From the NCBI GenBank assembly GCA_031292455.1, contig JARLHC010000075.1, positions 1 to 64,000 of the forward strand: a DNA stretch of 64,000 nt, read 5' to 3'. Position numbers and translations under genes: made by a program. Within the stretch, counting starts at the first letter, position 1; each line of letters starts with the position of its first letter. The stretch comes from Ignavibacteriaceae bacterium. Its GTDB lineage: Bacteria; Bacteroidota; Ignavibacteria; Ignavibacteriales; Ignavibacteriaceae. Under the pieces are notes generated by a model. That model did no database searches and had not been told where the DNA came from. It worked only from the letters and a program-made list of their open reading frames with translations. Positions 8,135-17,054 of the stretch are shown here, in pieces.

Positions 8135-8830
8135 TCATTTAAACAAAACTCCCACAAGCATCTGAACCTTTACCGGCACCCCGGCTTTCCGACCTGCCCT
8201 GAAGTGTGTCCTTCTTACTGCATTCAGGGCCGCCTGGTCTGCCTCTCCCCCCAGCCCCTTTGATAACAGCACCTTCCTTACTGTCCCGTTCTCGTCAATG
8301 TACGTCAGCACGTAAACCGTCCCCTTTACTCCGGAATTCATTACCGACGGCGGAATCTTATCCCTTATGCTCTCGCCTCCCCCTATCGGCTCCGGCATCT
8401 GCTCAACTGCTACTAAATAAACTTCACTTACCGGTTTTGGCGGATCGACCTTCGGAATAGGGGGGAGTCCAATGTTTCCGCCTGTCCCGCTTCCCGTTCC
8501 GTTCCCTATCCCCGTTCCGGTTCCTGTCCCCGTGCCCGTCCCCTTAACAGTTGATGTCCCTGTCCCCTCAACCTCTTTCCGTTTTGGCTTCTCTGCTTCC
8601 TTTGTCTTTTTTTCGGTTGGCTCCTTTGTCGGTATCTTCACCTCGGGATTCGCCGCTACCACGTCTGGCGCCCCTCCGCTCCCGCCCCCCGGCTCTCCTC
8701 CCAACCCTACCTCTATAAGTGATGAATTCGGATTGTTCGTTCCCTTGTACGCTGCCAGCAGGAATGCAAAAAGAACTATATGGGCTATTATCGAAACTGC
8801 TGAAGAGAAATATTTATAATTGCTGAGCAT
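8135..8830 (-). CDS. tonB: TonB-family energy transducer
   Basis: A protein of 231 residues. An N-terminal membrane anchor spans about residues 9-28. A long linker follows, with Gly-rich, Lys/Glu-rich and Pro-rich parts. The C-terminal TonB domain includes VKGTVYVLTYIDENGTVRKV and ALNAVRRTHFRAG. The linker has a run of alternating Gly-Thr pairs near residues 97-111, coded by a GGNACN-type hexamer repeat. It links the inner-membrane ExbB/ExbD motor to outer-membrane transporters. The start overlaps the exbD stop by one base. No TonB-dependent receptor gene is present in this window. Confidence 0.88.
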   Translation of the reverse strand: MLSNYKYFSSAVSIIAHIVLFAFLLAAYKGTNNPNSSLIEVGLGGEPGGGSGGAPDVVAANPEVKIPTKEPTEKKTKEAEKPKRKEVEGTGTSTVKGTGTGTGTGTGIGNGTGSGTGGNIGLPPIPKVDPPKPVSEVYLVAVEQMPEPIGGGESIRDKIPPSVMNSGVKGTVYVLTYIDENGTVRKVLLSKGLGGEADQAALNAVRRTHFRAGRKAGVPVKVQMLVGVLFK

Positions 8831-9231
8831 TATTTTTTGATTGTGCCTATCAAAAGCTTCGTCGCCCCCGACCTCTTTACAATATCAAGTATATGTATAA
8901 AACTTCCGTGCGTAATATTGTTGTCCCCATTAATTATCACTTCCGAATTGCTCTTTATGCTGTACTCTGTCTTTAATATCGTCTCTAACTGGTTTTCAGG
9001 AACAACCTTGTTATTTACATATATCTCATTCTTATCATTAATAAATACCTCTATGTTCTTCTTTACTACTGTCTCCGACGATTCCGCTACCGGCAGCTTT
9101 ATCTTTAATGCCCCCGTTACAAGTATGGGGCTCGCTATCATAAATATTATCAGCAGTACAAGCACTACGTCCGTAAAAGGCGTAATGTTTATCTCTGAAA
9201 ACTCCTTTGAATCTATCTCAAATCTTCTCAT
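8830..9231 (-). CDS. exbD: ExbD/TolR biopolymer transport protein
   Basis: A protein of 133 residues, the usual ExbD length. One transmembrane helix (about residues 20-40) carries the conserved channel aspartate in NITPFTDVVLVLLIIFMI. The periplasmic domain (residues 60-130) includes KNEIYVNNKVV and NITHGSFIHILDIVKRSG. With ExbB it forms the proton-driven motor for TonB or a Tol-like partner. The four-base overlap with exbB and one-base overlap with tonB show a single translationally coupled operon. Confidence 0.93.
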   Translation of the reverse strand: MRRFEIDSKEFSEINITPFTDVVLVLLIIFMIASPILVTGALKIKLPVAESSETVVKKNIEVFINDKNEIYVNNKVVPENQLETILKTEYSIKSNSEVIINGDNNITHGSFIHILDIVKRSGATKLLIGTIKK

Positions 9232-9893
9232 TGCTTCACCGGCTGCTTATTCTCCAATACAAGTATTACTGTCTCCTGTACTGATTCCTCTAACATCGGC
9301 AGCGATAGCTTTATCTGCTTAATAAAATAATTGTAAAACATTACCGCCGGTATCGCCACAAGTATTCCTGCCGCCGTCGATACTAATGCCTCTGCTATCC
9401 CCGACATTACATTCGTGTAGCTCGCCGCCTCATTTACCGATAATGCGCTGAACGCCCTTATTATCCCTACTACCGTCCCGAATAACCCTATAAATGGCGA
9501 TACTGCCCCCAAAGTAGCCAGCAGTACTAAACCCCTCTCTAACTTTGCTAGCTCCTTGTCAAGTCTCGTGTACGACCCCTGCACCAGGTCCCCCTTCTCA
9601 TAATGCGCATGCTGTAACACATACCTGTAAACTGATGTAAGCGGACTTTTAATCGTAAACCATAACCACTTTATTGATTCCGCATCCAATGCCGCTAACC
9701 CTTTATCCGTTCCGCCGTCCTTTAAACTCTGCCTTACCCTTAACGAAAACCCGTTTATGTTCTTCTCCTTTATCCCCTGGAACACTATATATTTCTCTAT
9801 AACTATCTTCAATGCAAATATGGAACAGATAGCTAAAATTATAATTGTAAAGCTCCCTTTCATTAGATCAAGATATGATTCATAATTCATCAT
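9228..9893 (-). CDS. exbB: ExbB/TolQ/MotA proton channel family protein
   Basis: A protein of 221 residues with three hydrophobic helices: residues 12-32, about 110-135 and about 150-180. The MotA/TolQ/ExbB signature is present in GAVSPFIGLFGTVVGIIRAF and in GIAEALVSTAAGILVAIPAV. It is the inner-membrane stator that carries proton flow with ExbD. It is the first gene of the operon exbB-exbD-tonB-TlpA-like, and the upstream spacer to the DedA gene is only 36 bases. The DedA gene may therefore belong to the same transcript. Confidence 0.93.
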   Translation of the reverse strand: MMNYESYLDLMKGSFTIIILAICSIFALKIVIEKYIVFQGIKEKNINGFSLRVRQSLKDGGTDKGLAALDAESIKWLWFTIKSPLTSVYRYVLQHAHYEKGDLVQGSYTRLDKELAKLERGLVLLATLGAVSPFIGLFGTVVGIIRAFSALSVNEAASYTNVMSGIAEALVSTAAGILVAIPAVMFYNYFIKQIKLSLPMLEESVQETVILVLENKQPVKQ

Positions 9894-9929
9894 TTTCCTC
9901 TGTAATTGTATTATAAATGTATTTGATGT

Positions 9930-10580
9930 TTAATTCCCTGGCTCCGGTTTAACCGTCTTTCTCTTCTGTCTGAAAAATTCGATTATTGCCGGTAGTAATG
10001 AAATTAATATAATTGCAATAGTCACAACAGAAAAATTATTTTTTACAAAAGATATGTTCCCGAAAAAATAACCCCCGTAAACAAAAACTATCACCCAAAG
10101 TACCCCCCCGGCTATATTATAAAAGCTGAACCTTGTAAAAGTCATGCTTCCTACACCTGCTACAAAAGGAGCAAAAGTCCTTATTATCGGAACAAACCGG
10201 GTTATAATAACAGTCTTCCCCCCGTGCTTCTCATAAAATGCATGCGTCCGGTCAAGGTATTCCTTCTTAAGAAAACGCGAGTTTTTATGGAATATCTTTT
10301 CGCCTATCAGGTGTCCTACCAGGTAATTTGATGAGTTTCCAAGCACCGCCGCAAGTGTAAGTAATAAAAATAAATAATGCACGTTTAACATGCTAATTGC
10401 GGCAAATGTTCCTGCCGCAAACAACAGCGAGTCCCCCGGTAAAAATGGTGTAAATACAAACCCCGTCTCCGCAAATATTACAAAAAATAATATGGCGTAT
10501 GTCAGCGTGCCGTATTGTCTTATTGCTATATCAAGGTATTTGTCTAAATGTAAGAATATCTCAACTATGTTAAATTCCAC
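9930..10580 (-). CDS. DedA family membrane protein
   Basis: A protein of 216 residues with about five hydrophobic segments. It has the DedA (SNARE-associated, VTT) signatures ETGFVFTPFLPGDSLLF near residue 40 and ITRFVPIIRTFAPFVAGVG near residue 125. It also has the GNSSNYLVGHLIG motif between helices. Family members act in lipid carrier recycling (undecaprenyl phosphate or phosphatidylethanolamine flipping) at the inner membrane. It lies 36 bases before exbB on the same strand. Confidence 0.9.
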   Translation of the reverse strand: MEFNIVEIFLHLDKYLDIAIRQYGTLTYAILFFVIFAETGFVFTPFLPGDSLLFAAGTFAAISMLNVHYLFLLLTLAAVLGNSSNYLVGHLIGEKIFHKNSRFLKKEYLDRTHAFYEKHGGKTVIITRFVPIIRTFAPFVAGVGSMTFTRFSFYNIAGGVLWVIVFVYGGYFFGNISFVKNNFSVVTIAIILISLLPAIIEFFRQKRKTVKPEPGN

Positions 10581-10954
10581 TTTCCACCTTCAATATTATG
10601 GCTCAAAAATAGAAAAATAATTGATGATGGGAAAGGAAGAAGTGAATATTTGCATGATGTGAATATAATGGCTCTTTTTATTCTTTTAAGACATCTGTAA
10701 AATAATTCAAAAGTACAATCTTACATATTGATTATGAATAATTTATTAATTAAGTTTTATTTGGTTGGGAAATTTTTATTCTATTTATGCGAATCGATTC
10801 AAAATTATTTTATTAAGTTTGATGACATCTGAGTCTTTAAAGACCATCATGACCTGTTCATCTCTTTGGTCTATTGGGTATAGTATTATTGCGGCATTAT
10901 TGTTTTAATCTTTATAATTATTCAAAAAAATAATCACTAATTAAAGGTGGATGT
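10581..10954. other. Divergent intergenic region
   Basis: A stretch of 374 bases between the DedA gene (minus) and the T9SS cargo gene (plus). It is A/T-rich and should hold both promoters. I see no open frame of note and no strong hairpin. AAAGGTGG at 10943-10950 is the ribosome site of the gene at 10955. Confidence 0.5.
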
Positions 10955-13138
10955 ATGAGATCACTATGTCTTGTTCTTGTCTCTCTTTGGTTTATTGGTC
11001 AATCCTTTCCTCAAGTCCCTATTCTATTTTATGACTTTGAGAGTAATACAAACAGAAGTGTTTTTGAAAATTCAGTAGAGCAATCAATTAATACTGGAAG
11101 CGGTCCTATTATAAGACATGGTACCGGTACCATCGAAAGCGGTCCTGGAGATAATTATTTAGGAACTGGTTTGTACGGTAATAATTGGCAAAATACTACT
11201 TCGGATCCCGGTACTTCAGCCACTGAGTATTACCAGTTTACTGTTAATACCACAGGTTTCAAAGGAATCACGATTAAATTACGTTACTTGATTGCCTTTG
11301 CTAGTGGTCCTGGAAATTTCGGAATATTAATAAGCTCTAATGGAGTTAATTTTAAAAAGACCTTGTCCCTAAATACTGGAGGGCCTAATAGTATGTGGGG
11401 AGATGTAACATATTCATTTTATAATTATTCAGAGGTTAATAATAATTCCAACCTTACTCTGCGGCTATATGCTTTTAAAGGAATAAATTCAGGTTCCGGA
11501 GGTTATCTGGCCATAGATAATTTGATGATCACTGCGGATACTGTTCTATCTAATGCGGGAAATATTACTTTACTGAATGAAACCAATATCTATAATTCTT
11601 GGTATTCGGGAACTATAGGGAAGACCCTAACTCGTCCAAATTTGATAGTTAATGGCCCTGGTACTAGCGTCTCCCTCTCCAGTCCATTGAATATCTTGCA
11701 GAATTTGACTGTTTCGAATGGAGCAGTTTTCAATTGCAATAATTTTCCTGTTTGGGGTATAGGGAATTTTACTCTTAATAGTGGCGCGACATTATATGTT
11801 GGCTCTTCAATGGGTATTGCTTCGCTTCCTGATTCCTCTGGAAATATTTGTGTAACTGGAACACGGAAATATGATTCAGCTGCTAATTATTTTTATAATG
11901 GCTCATCTGCTCAGATTACTGGCAACGGATTGCCTGCTACAGTAAATTCCCTTATTATTAATAATAGCTCAGGAGTTACTCTCACAAACTCAATTCAGAT
12001 TTCGGATACCTTGAAATTATTATCAGGAAATCTGATTCTTGGAAATAAAAACCTTTCAATGAACAGTCTGGCTGTCTTGTCGGGTGGTTCTGCAAATTCT
12101 TATCTCATTACTGATAATTCAGGTAAAATGGTATATAATAATATGACCCGTGCTAAAGATATAAAATTTCCTATTGGTACTTCGGAATCTTACAACCCTG
12201 TCATTGTAAATTATACTGGAACAATAGATACTTTCAAAGCATCTGTAAAATCCTCATTTGATAACCCTCCGGTAGATGCCAACAGAGTTGTTAACAGACA
12301 GTGGATAATTTCTGAAAACAATCAGGGTGGATCAACCGCTACTGTTAAATTATTCTGGGTAACAGGTAATGAAGCCCAGGGTTTTAATCATTCTTCACAG
12401 GTTATGATTGGAAGGTTTGAGGCAACTGGTTGGAATCAATTACCCGCAACTGTTTCCGGCTCCGGTACTCCTGCTGATCCTTATGCTGCTTGTGTATCAG
12501 GTATAACTCAATTCTCATCTTTTGGTATCGGCAATGATTGTGCTTTACCAGTTGAACTAATTTCTTTTGATTATAAGGTTGTCAATAAGGATATTTATCT
12601 TCATTGGGCAACAGCTACTGAAGTAAATAGTAATTGTTATAATATCGAAAGGAAATTAAATCCTGGTAATGATTGGCTGAAGATTGGGAACGTAGAAGCA
12701 AATTTCTTAAGTAGTTCCCCAAGAATATATTCATTTGTTGATGGTTCCCCCAAACCTGGTCGGTATTTATACCGCCTTAAAATGATTGATAATGATGGCT
12801 CATATAAATATAGTAAGCAGATTGAGGTTGTTGTAAATATTTCCGCTGGTTATGAACTCTACCAGAATTACCCTAATCCTTTTAATCCTTCAACAACTAT
12901 AAATTATAAGATCCCGGTTGATTCCGAAGTTTTAATCGATGTATTTAATGCACTGGGAACTAAAGTAGCCCGACTTGTAAACGAACCTATGGGAGCAGGG
13001 TATTATCATGTAGAATTTGAACCCAAAAGGCAAAAAGTATTTATGGCCTCTGGTATCTATTATTATAAAATTACTGCCATAGAAAAAGACACAAGAATTA
13101 GCCATGCTCTTATTAAAAAAATGATATTTCTGAAATAA
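10955..13138 (+). CDS. T9SS-secreted surface protein, function unknown
   Basis: A protein of 727 residues. Residues 1-19 are a signal peptide ending SFP. Residues 20-195 look like a jellyroll domain (YQFTVNTTGFKGITIKLRY, then SGSGGYLAIDNLMIT). Residues 200-380 hold beta-strand repeats of the LNSGATLYVGSS kind. Residues 530-640 form an FnIII-like module (LPVELISFDYKVVNKDIYLHW). The last 75 residues are a type IX sorting domain with LYQNYPNPFNPSTTINYKIP and a C-terminal MIFLK. It should be exported through Sec and then T9SS and attached to the surface. The FnIII-like plus sorting module is closely similar to that of the deacetylase at 44.2 kb. It is a stand-alone gene with a terminator after it. 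Confidence 0.87.
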   Translation: MRSLCLVLVSLWFIGQSFPQVPILFYDFESNTNRSVFENSVEQSINTGSGPIIRHGTGTIESGPGDNYLGTGLYGNNWQNTTSDPGTSATEYYQFTVNTTGFKGITIKLRYLIAFASGPGNFGILISSNGVNFKKTLSLNTGGPNSMWGDVTYSFYNYSEVNNNSNLTLRLYAFKGINSGSGGYLAIDNLMITADTVLSNAGNITLLNETNIYNSWYSGTIGKTLTRPNLIVNGPGTSVSLSSPLNILQNLTVSNGAVFNCNNFPVWGIGNFTLNSGATLYVGSSMGIASLPDSSGNICVTGTRKYDSAANYFYNGSSAQITGNGLPATVNSLIINNSSGVTLTNSIQISDTLKLLSGNLILGNKNLSMNSLAVLSGGSANSYLITDNSGKMVYNNMTRAKDIKFPIGTSESYNPVIVNYTGTIDTFKASVKSSFDNPPVDANRVVNRQWIISENNQGGSTATVKLFWVTGNEAQGFNHSSQVMIGRFEATGWNQLPATVSGSGTPADPYAACVSGITQFSSFGIGNDCALPVELISFDYKVVNKDIYLHWATATEVNSNCYNIERKLNPGNDWLKIGNVEANFLSSSPRIYSFVDGSPKPGRYLYRLKMIDNDGSYKYSKQIEVVVNISAGYELYQNYPNPFNPSTTINYKIPVDSEVLIDVFNALGTKVARLVNEPMGAGYYHVEFEPKRQKVFMASGIYYYKITAIEKDTRISHALIKKMIFLK

Positions 13139-13156
13139 CAATTTAACAATTCTATT

Positions 13157-13179
13157 ATCCCCGCCTTTAAAGCGGGGAT
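13157..13179 (+). terminator. Rho-independent terminator
   Basis: A perfect 8-bp stem ATCCCCGC / GCGGGGAT with a seven-base loop, followed by ATTTCT, 18 bases after the T9SS cargo stop. A weaker outer pair (ACAATT / AATTGT) flanks it. The next gene is convergent, so it may work both ways. Confidence 0.8.
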
Positions 13180-13238
13180 ATTTCTGATAGAAATTGTTTA
13201 ATTATATAAAGTTATGCTGATTATATCAAGCATTGCTT

Positions 13239-13886
13239 TTAGGGCGAAAGTCGGTATATGTGCCAGCCATAACCCTTTAATGAATAACATATCCTGTCAT
13301 GCATCCGGTTCTCTCTACCTTGCCAAAATTCAAATTCCGTTGGAACTACCCTGTATCCCCCCCAGTATTCCGGCATAGGTACTTCCTTCCCCTCAAATTC
13401 CTTCCTGTACTTTTCGTATGTTTCAATTAAATGCTCCCGGTCCTTCAGCCATTCCCCCTGTTTTGATGCCCATGCTCCTAACTGACTCTCTCTCGGCCTG
13501 CTCCGGAAATATGCCTCGCTCTCTCCCTTGTTCGTCTTTATCACCTTCCCCCTTATCCTTACCTGCCTCTCCGTCTCTTTCCATAAAAATAATATCGCCG
13601 CCCTCGGATTCTCCGCTAACTCCTTTCCCTTTAAACTTCCGTAATTTGTGTAAAATACAAAACCATCCTTGTCAAAACTCTTTAATAATACCGTCCTTAC
13701 TGATGGCATCCCTTCCTTCCCTGCAGTCGATATGATCATTGCATTCTGCTCGGTCCTCTCTGTCATTACCGCCTCTTTGTACCATATCCCGAATTGCTCA
13801 AATGGGTCCCTGCTCACTCCGCTTTCGCTTAATCCCTTACCCCAGCTTTTCATCCCCGGTCCCTCTGTCCCTTTCCTCTTCTCCAT
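13239..13886 (-). CDS. pdxH: Pyridoxamine 5'-phosphate oxidase
   Basis: A protein of 215 residues, the normal PdxH length. It makes pyridoxal 5'-phosphate from pyridoxine or pyridoxamine phosphate using FMN and oxygen. Signatures: DPFEQFGIWYKEA, VRTVLLKSFDKDGFVFYTNY, ERQVRIRGKV, SRPRESQLGAWAS, PEYWGGYRVVP, EFWQGRENRMHDR and the terminal YRLSP. The frame is open on the minus strand up to 14132, but the first 82 residues of that extension have no family match. GAGGAAAG precedes the ATG at 13886, so I place the start there. The enzyme needs oxygen, so the host meets at least some oxygen. Confidence 0.95.
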   Translation of the reverse strand: MEKRKGTEGPGMKSWGKGLSESGVSRDPFEQFGIWYKEAVMTERTEQNAMIISTAGKEGMPSVRTVLLKSFDKDGFVFYTNYGSLKGKELAENPRAAILFLWKETERQVRIRGKVIKTNKGESEAYFRSRPRESQLGAWASKQGEWLKDREHLIETYEKYRKEFEGKEVPMPEYWGGYRVVPTEFEFWQGRENRMHDRICYSLKGYGWHIYRLSP

Positions 13887-14162
13887 GCTTTTTCTCTTTC
13901 CTCTTTTTGTTGCTCCATAAATATCAAACTTTTTGTAAATAATTATTAATGATTTATTAATAAATGCTGACATAATCAAAAAAAGTGATCTGTCGCAAAA
14001 GTATTGAACCCCGCTCCCTGCGCCCCCTCCTGTATCCGCCGGAAAATCTTCACTCCCATCCTTTCTCTGTTTATCCCTCCCCCCGTATTCTCCATTACCT
14101 TTTAATACCAGATTGCCTAAATTAAACATCAAATAATATCTTAATTTGTCCGGTTCCCCTTT

Positions 14163-15185
14163 ATGAAAAAATATCCGCCCCAGCTTTTTGTTATTCTCGC
14201 CTTTATTCTCGCTCAGTTCGCCTGGCTGGGACTCCTTGGCGCTTGGATTTATTATTACGCTTCAAACTATATCATCTTTAAACAGGTCGGCAATAAAGTC
14301 TCCCCACAGCTCGCCTTCGAAAGCCCCAATGTCGGCGTCTTCGTTGTCGGCATTATTATTATCGCCGGCATCGCTGTTTCTATGTTCCTCGTATTCAGGA
14401 ATCTCTTCGTCCAAAGAAAACTTACCGGGCTGTACGATAATTTTATCGCCAACATTACCCATGAATTAAAATCCCCCCTCTCTTCTATTCAGCTCTACCT
14501 GGAAACCCTCTCTTCTAAAAATATCCCTCCCGATAAACAAAAAGAATTTTACGCCATTATGGCTAAAGATACCAGCCGCCTTCATAAATTGATAAATTCT
14601 ATCCTCGAGATCTCACGCATTGAACAGAAAAAAGTCGCACATAGCTATCATATCTATAGCGCTGATATCTTTTATAAAATAGTCGAAACTTCTGCTAAGA
14701 ATTTCCGCCTCCCCCCCGGAACCCTCAATATCCAGGGCACCTTCTCAGGCAAATGCGTTATCGATAAGGAAGCTATGCAGATCGTCTTTGATAATTTAAC
14801 CGATAATGCCGTTAAGTATTCCGTCGGCAGTACTAATATTTTAGTTAAATTAAAAAACACTGATAAGAAAATTATTATTGAGTTCTCCGATAACGGAATA
14901 GGTATCGGCCTCAAGGATCAGAAAAAAGTGTTCAATAAATTCCATAGGGTCTATAATAAGAATATCCCTAATGTCAAAGGTACCGGACTCGGCCTCTATT
15001 GGGTCAAAGAAATTATTAAGTTCCATGGCGGCAAAGTTTCTCTCAAAAGCGATGGTCCCGCTAAAGGTACCTCTTTCTTTATTGAACTCCCGATCTATAA
15101 AACGTCTAAAAAATTGTATATAAATTCTCTGCTTAGAGCTACTGCTAAAAAAGAAAGATTTATGGAGGCTACTGATGGAGACTAA
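14163..15185 (+). CDS. Sensor histidine kinase (PhoR/BaeS type)
   Basis: A protein of 340 residues. Two transmembrane helices (about 8-30 and 57-78) enclose a short periplasmic loop of about 25 residues. HisKA follows with His100 in NITHELKSPL. The ATPase domain has an N box (NLTDNAVKYS), G1 (DNGIGIG) and G2 (KGTGLGLY). With such a small loop, the signal is probably in the membrane or comes from a partner. It overlaps the response regulator gene by 11 bases, so the two form one cognate pair. The C-terminal tail after the ATPase domain is basic and about 25 residues long. Confidence 0.93.
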   Translation: MKKYPPQLFVILAFILAQFAWLGLLGAWIYYYASNYIIFKQVGNKVSPQLAFESPNVGVFVVGIIIIAGIAVSMFLVFRNLFVQRKLTGLYDNFIANITHELKSPLSSIQLYLETLSSKNIPPDKQKEFYAIMAKDTSRLHKLINSILEISRIEQKKVAHSYHIYSADIFYKIVETSAKNFRLPPGTLNIQGTFSGKCVIDKEAMQIVFDNLTDNAVKYSVGSTNILVKLKNTDKKIIIEFSDNGIGIGLKDQKKVFNKFHRVYNKNIPNVKGTGLGLYWVKEIIKFHGGKVSLKSDGPAKGTSFFIELPIYKTSKKLYINSLLRATAKKERFMEATDGD

Positions 15186-15897
15186 TGAATATAAAGGCGC
15201 CCGAATCCTACTCGTCGAAGATGAGGAAACCCTCGCCAATGGCCTTGAGTTTAATCTTACCGATGAGGGCTATGTTATCGAGTGGGCTAAGGATGGCAGG
15301 CAGGCTCTCGACTTCTTTAACTCCCGCCCCTACGATCTTATCCTCCTCGATATTATGCTCCCTTATTACGATGGCTTCGAAATTGCCAAAAAAGTCCGCG
15401 AGGTCTCACCACAAATGCCTATCCTCATGCTTACTGCAAGAACTTCAGTCCAGGATAAAATTAAGGGTCTCGAACAGGGCGCCGATGATTATATGACTAA
15501 ACCATTCCACCTCGCCGAGCTCCTCCTTCGCATTAAAGGCATGCTTAAACGTAAACTCTGGTATAAGGAATCTTCCGAACTCCTCCCTAAATTTTCATTC
15601 GGTAATAATATCATAAATTTTGAAAACCTTAGCTGCACTGCCGGTTCAAGAAAATTTAACCTCACCCAGCGCGAAGCTATGGTTATGAAATATTTTATCG
15701 AGAAAAAAGGGAAGATCGTCTCACGCAAAGAACTCCTCGAAAATGTCTGGCATACTAACCCCGATATTGAAACCCGGACCGTCGATATCTTTATCTCTCA
15801 CTTAAGAAAATATTTCGAGCCCGATCCCGATAACCCCGTCTTTATCGTCAGCATCCGCAATGCCGGCTACCTGTTCAACGATGAATCCGGCGGCTGA
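15175..15897 (+). CDS. OmpR/PhoB-family response regulator
   Basis: A protein of 240 residues. The receiver has ILLVEDEE at residues 11-18, Asp59 in YDLILLDIMLP, and the KPF lysine in DYMTKPF. The winged-helix DNA-binding domain (about 140-235) has LTQREAMVMKYFIEKKGKIVSRKELLENVW and IVSIRNAGYLF. GGAGG lies ten bases before the ATG. It overlaps the upstream kinase gene and is its likely partner. Its stop codon is directly next to the stop of the CDF transporter on the other strand, leaving no room for a spacer terminator. Confidence 0.95.
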   Translation: METNEYKGARILLVEDEETLANGLEFNLTDEGYVIEWAKDGRQALDFFNSRPYDLILLDIMLPYYDGFEIAKKVREVSPQMPILMLTARTSVQDKIKGLEQGADDYMTKPFHLAELLLRIKGMLKRKLWYKESSELLPKFSFGNNIINFENLSCTAGSRKFNLTQREAMVMKYFIEKKGKIVSRKELLENVWHTNPDIETRTVDIFISHLRKYFEPDPDNPVFIVSIRNAGYLFNDESGG

Positions 15898-16797
15898 TTA
15901 GATAGGACAATTATGGTTGTTCCCGAAATGTACTCTGTCATTCTCTATCTGTATTGTGGTATGTGAAATTCCGAATTTGGATTCCAGGCCCTCCGCCGTT
16001 TTCGCAAGAAATTTATCATTCGATTCCGGGTCGGGTATGTTTAAATGTACTGTAAGTGCGTACTCCGTTGTGCTCATCGCCCAGATGTGCAGATCATGAA
16101 CGTTCGTTACCCCCGGCAGACTCTTTAGGTAATTTAAAACATTGTCCGTGTTTATATTATCTGGCACTGCATCCAGTGATAAAAGTACAGATTGTTTTAA
16201 CAGCCCCCACGTGCTTATTGTAATCACTATCCCGATCAGTATGCTTATTAATGGATCGATCCACATCCATCCGGTAAATATTATTATAAGCCCTCCAATT
16301 ACAACTCCAAGTGATACCCCCGCGTCTGCTGCCATGTGAAGAAATGCCCCCTTAATGTTAAGGTCTCTGTCTTTCCCCTTAATAAATAAAAATGCCGTCA
16401 GCCCGTTAACTATTACACCTATCCCTGCAATCAGCATCATCATGTTCCCCGCAACCGGCTGCGGATGCATGAATTTCCTTATCGTTTCTATCAGTATTCC
16501 CCCAACTACTATTAATAATAACAGGGAATTGAACATCGTAGCCAGTACAGTCGATTTCCTTAAACCGTATGTCCGCGTATTCGTCGCTATCGATTTTGCA
16601 ATATATCCCGCCCCCCACGCTAAAAGTAGTCCGAGCACATCGCTTAAGTTATGCCCTGCATCTGCTATTAGCGACATTGAATGGATCAGGTAGCCGAAAC
16701 TCGCTTCTATTACTATATAAATTACGTTTAAAGCAATCCCCCACGTAAATGCTTTGTTGTAATTTATTTCCGGTTCGTGTGTATGTCCGTTTTCCAT
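15898..16797 (-). CDS. Cation diffusion facilitator (Zn/Co/Cd/Mn-type) transporter
   Basis: A protein of 299 residues with six hydrophobic helices. The CDF signature SLIADAGHNLSDVLGLLLA (about 41-60) has the metal-binding His and Asp of helix 2. A second site, AFLHMAADAGVSLGVVIGG, is in helix 5. The cytoplasmic C-terminal domain runs from about residue 215 (LPGVTNVHDLHIWAMS). The termini are His-rich (ENGHTHEPE, HFGNNHNC). It exports divalent cations from the cytoplasm in exchange for protons. The ion is probably zinc by similarity to CzcD/ZitB, but this is not proven by the motifs. An inverted repeat lies just before its start. Confidence 0.92.
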   Translation of the reverse strand: MENGHTHEPEINYNKAFTWGIALNVIYIVIEASFGYLIHSMSLIADAGHNLSDVLGLLLAWGAGYIAKSIATNTRTYGLRKSTVLATMFNSLLLLIVVGGILIETIRKFMHPQPVAGNMMMLIAGIGVIVNGLTAFLFIKGKDRDLNIKGAFLHMAADAGVSLGVVIGGLIIIFTGWMWIDPLISILIGIVITISTWGLLKQSVLLSLDAVPDNINTDNVLNYLKSLPGVTNVHDLHIWAMSTTEYALTVHLNIPDPESNDKFLAKTAEGLESKFGISHTTIQIENDRVHFGNNHNCPI

Positions 16798-16803
16798 TAT
16801 CTC

Positions 16804-16839
16804 TATCTTAGTTTAAAATTAACTTTTATTACTAAGATA
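16804..16839 (-). promoter_or_regulatory. Inverted repeat before the CDF transporter start
   Basis: A perfect 9-bp inverted repeat, TATCTTAGT and ACTAAGATA, separated by 18 A/T-rich bases, ends six bases upstream of the ATG at 16797. It may be an operator for a metal-responsive regulator or an mRNA hairpin that hides the start. There is no T-run typical of a terminator. Confidence 0.45.
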
Positions 16840-16905
16840 AAAATATATAAAACTATTTTGTAATTATCCTGTCATGTATTTATTTATCAATTTATTATTC
16901 CGCCG

Positions 16906-17043
16906 TTACTTTACCTCCGCTATATCATTATTAATGACTGTCTTATCCTTAATTACCTCAGGTTCCCCTCCGTCTTTTGCTTTGCTCTCGGATGATTTGT
17001 TTTCTGTAGTCTTTATCACTGCGTAAACTCCGGAACTTAACAT
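16906..17043 (-). CDS. Small hydrophilic protein, function unknown
   Basis: A frame of 45 codons. A strong ribosome site (GGAGGGGG, five bases from the ATG) makes it likely to be translated. The product begins MLSSGVYAVIK and then is almost all charged or polar (many Lys, Glu, Asp, Asn), with no hydrophobic core and no cysteine. It starts 11 bases after the stop of the 191-residue gene and is the last gene of that minus-strand group. I recognise no family. Confidence 0.5.
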   Translation of the reverse strand: MLSSGVYAVIKTTENKSSESKAKDGGEPEVIKDKTVINNDIAEVK

Positions 17044-17054
17044 TTTACCCCCTC

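Noticed and set aside
8472-8819. Plus-strand frame rich in Val-Pro pairs opposite tonB
   Set aside because: It is the antisense reading of the Gly-Thr linker repeat of tonB and has no ribosome site.
13887-14132. N-terminal extension of PdxH (82 extra residues)
   Set aside because: The extension has no family match, and the protein reaches normal PdxH length from 13886, where a ribosome site exists.
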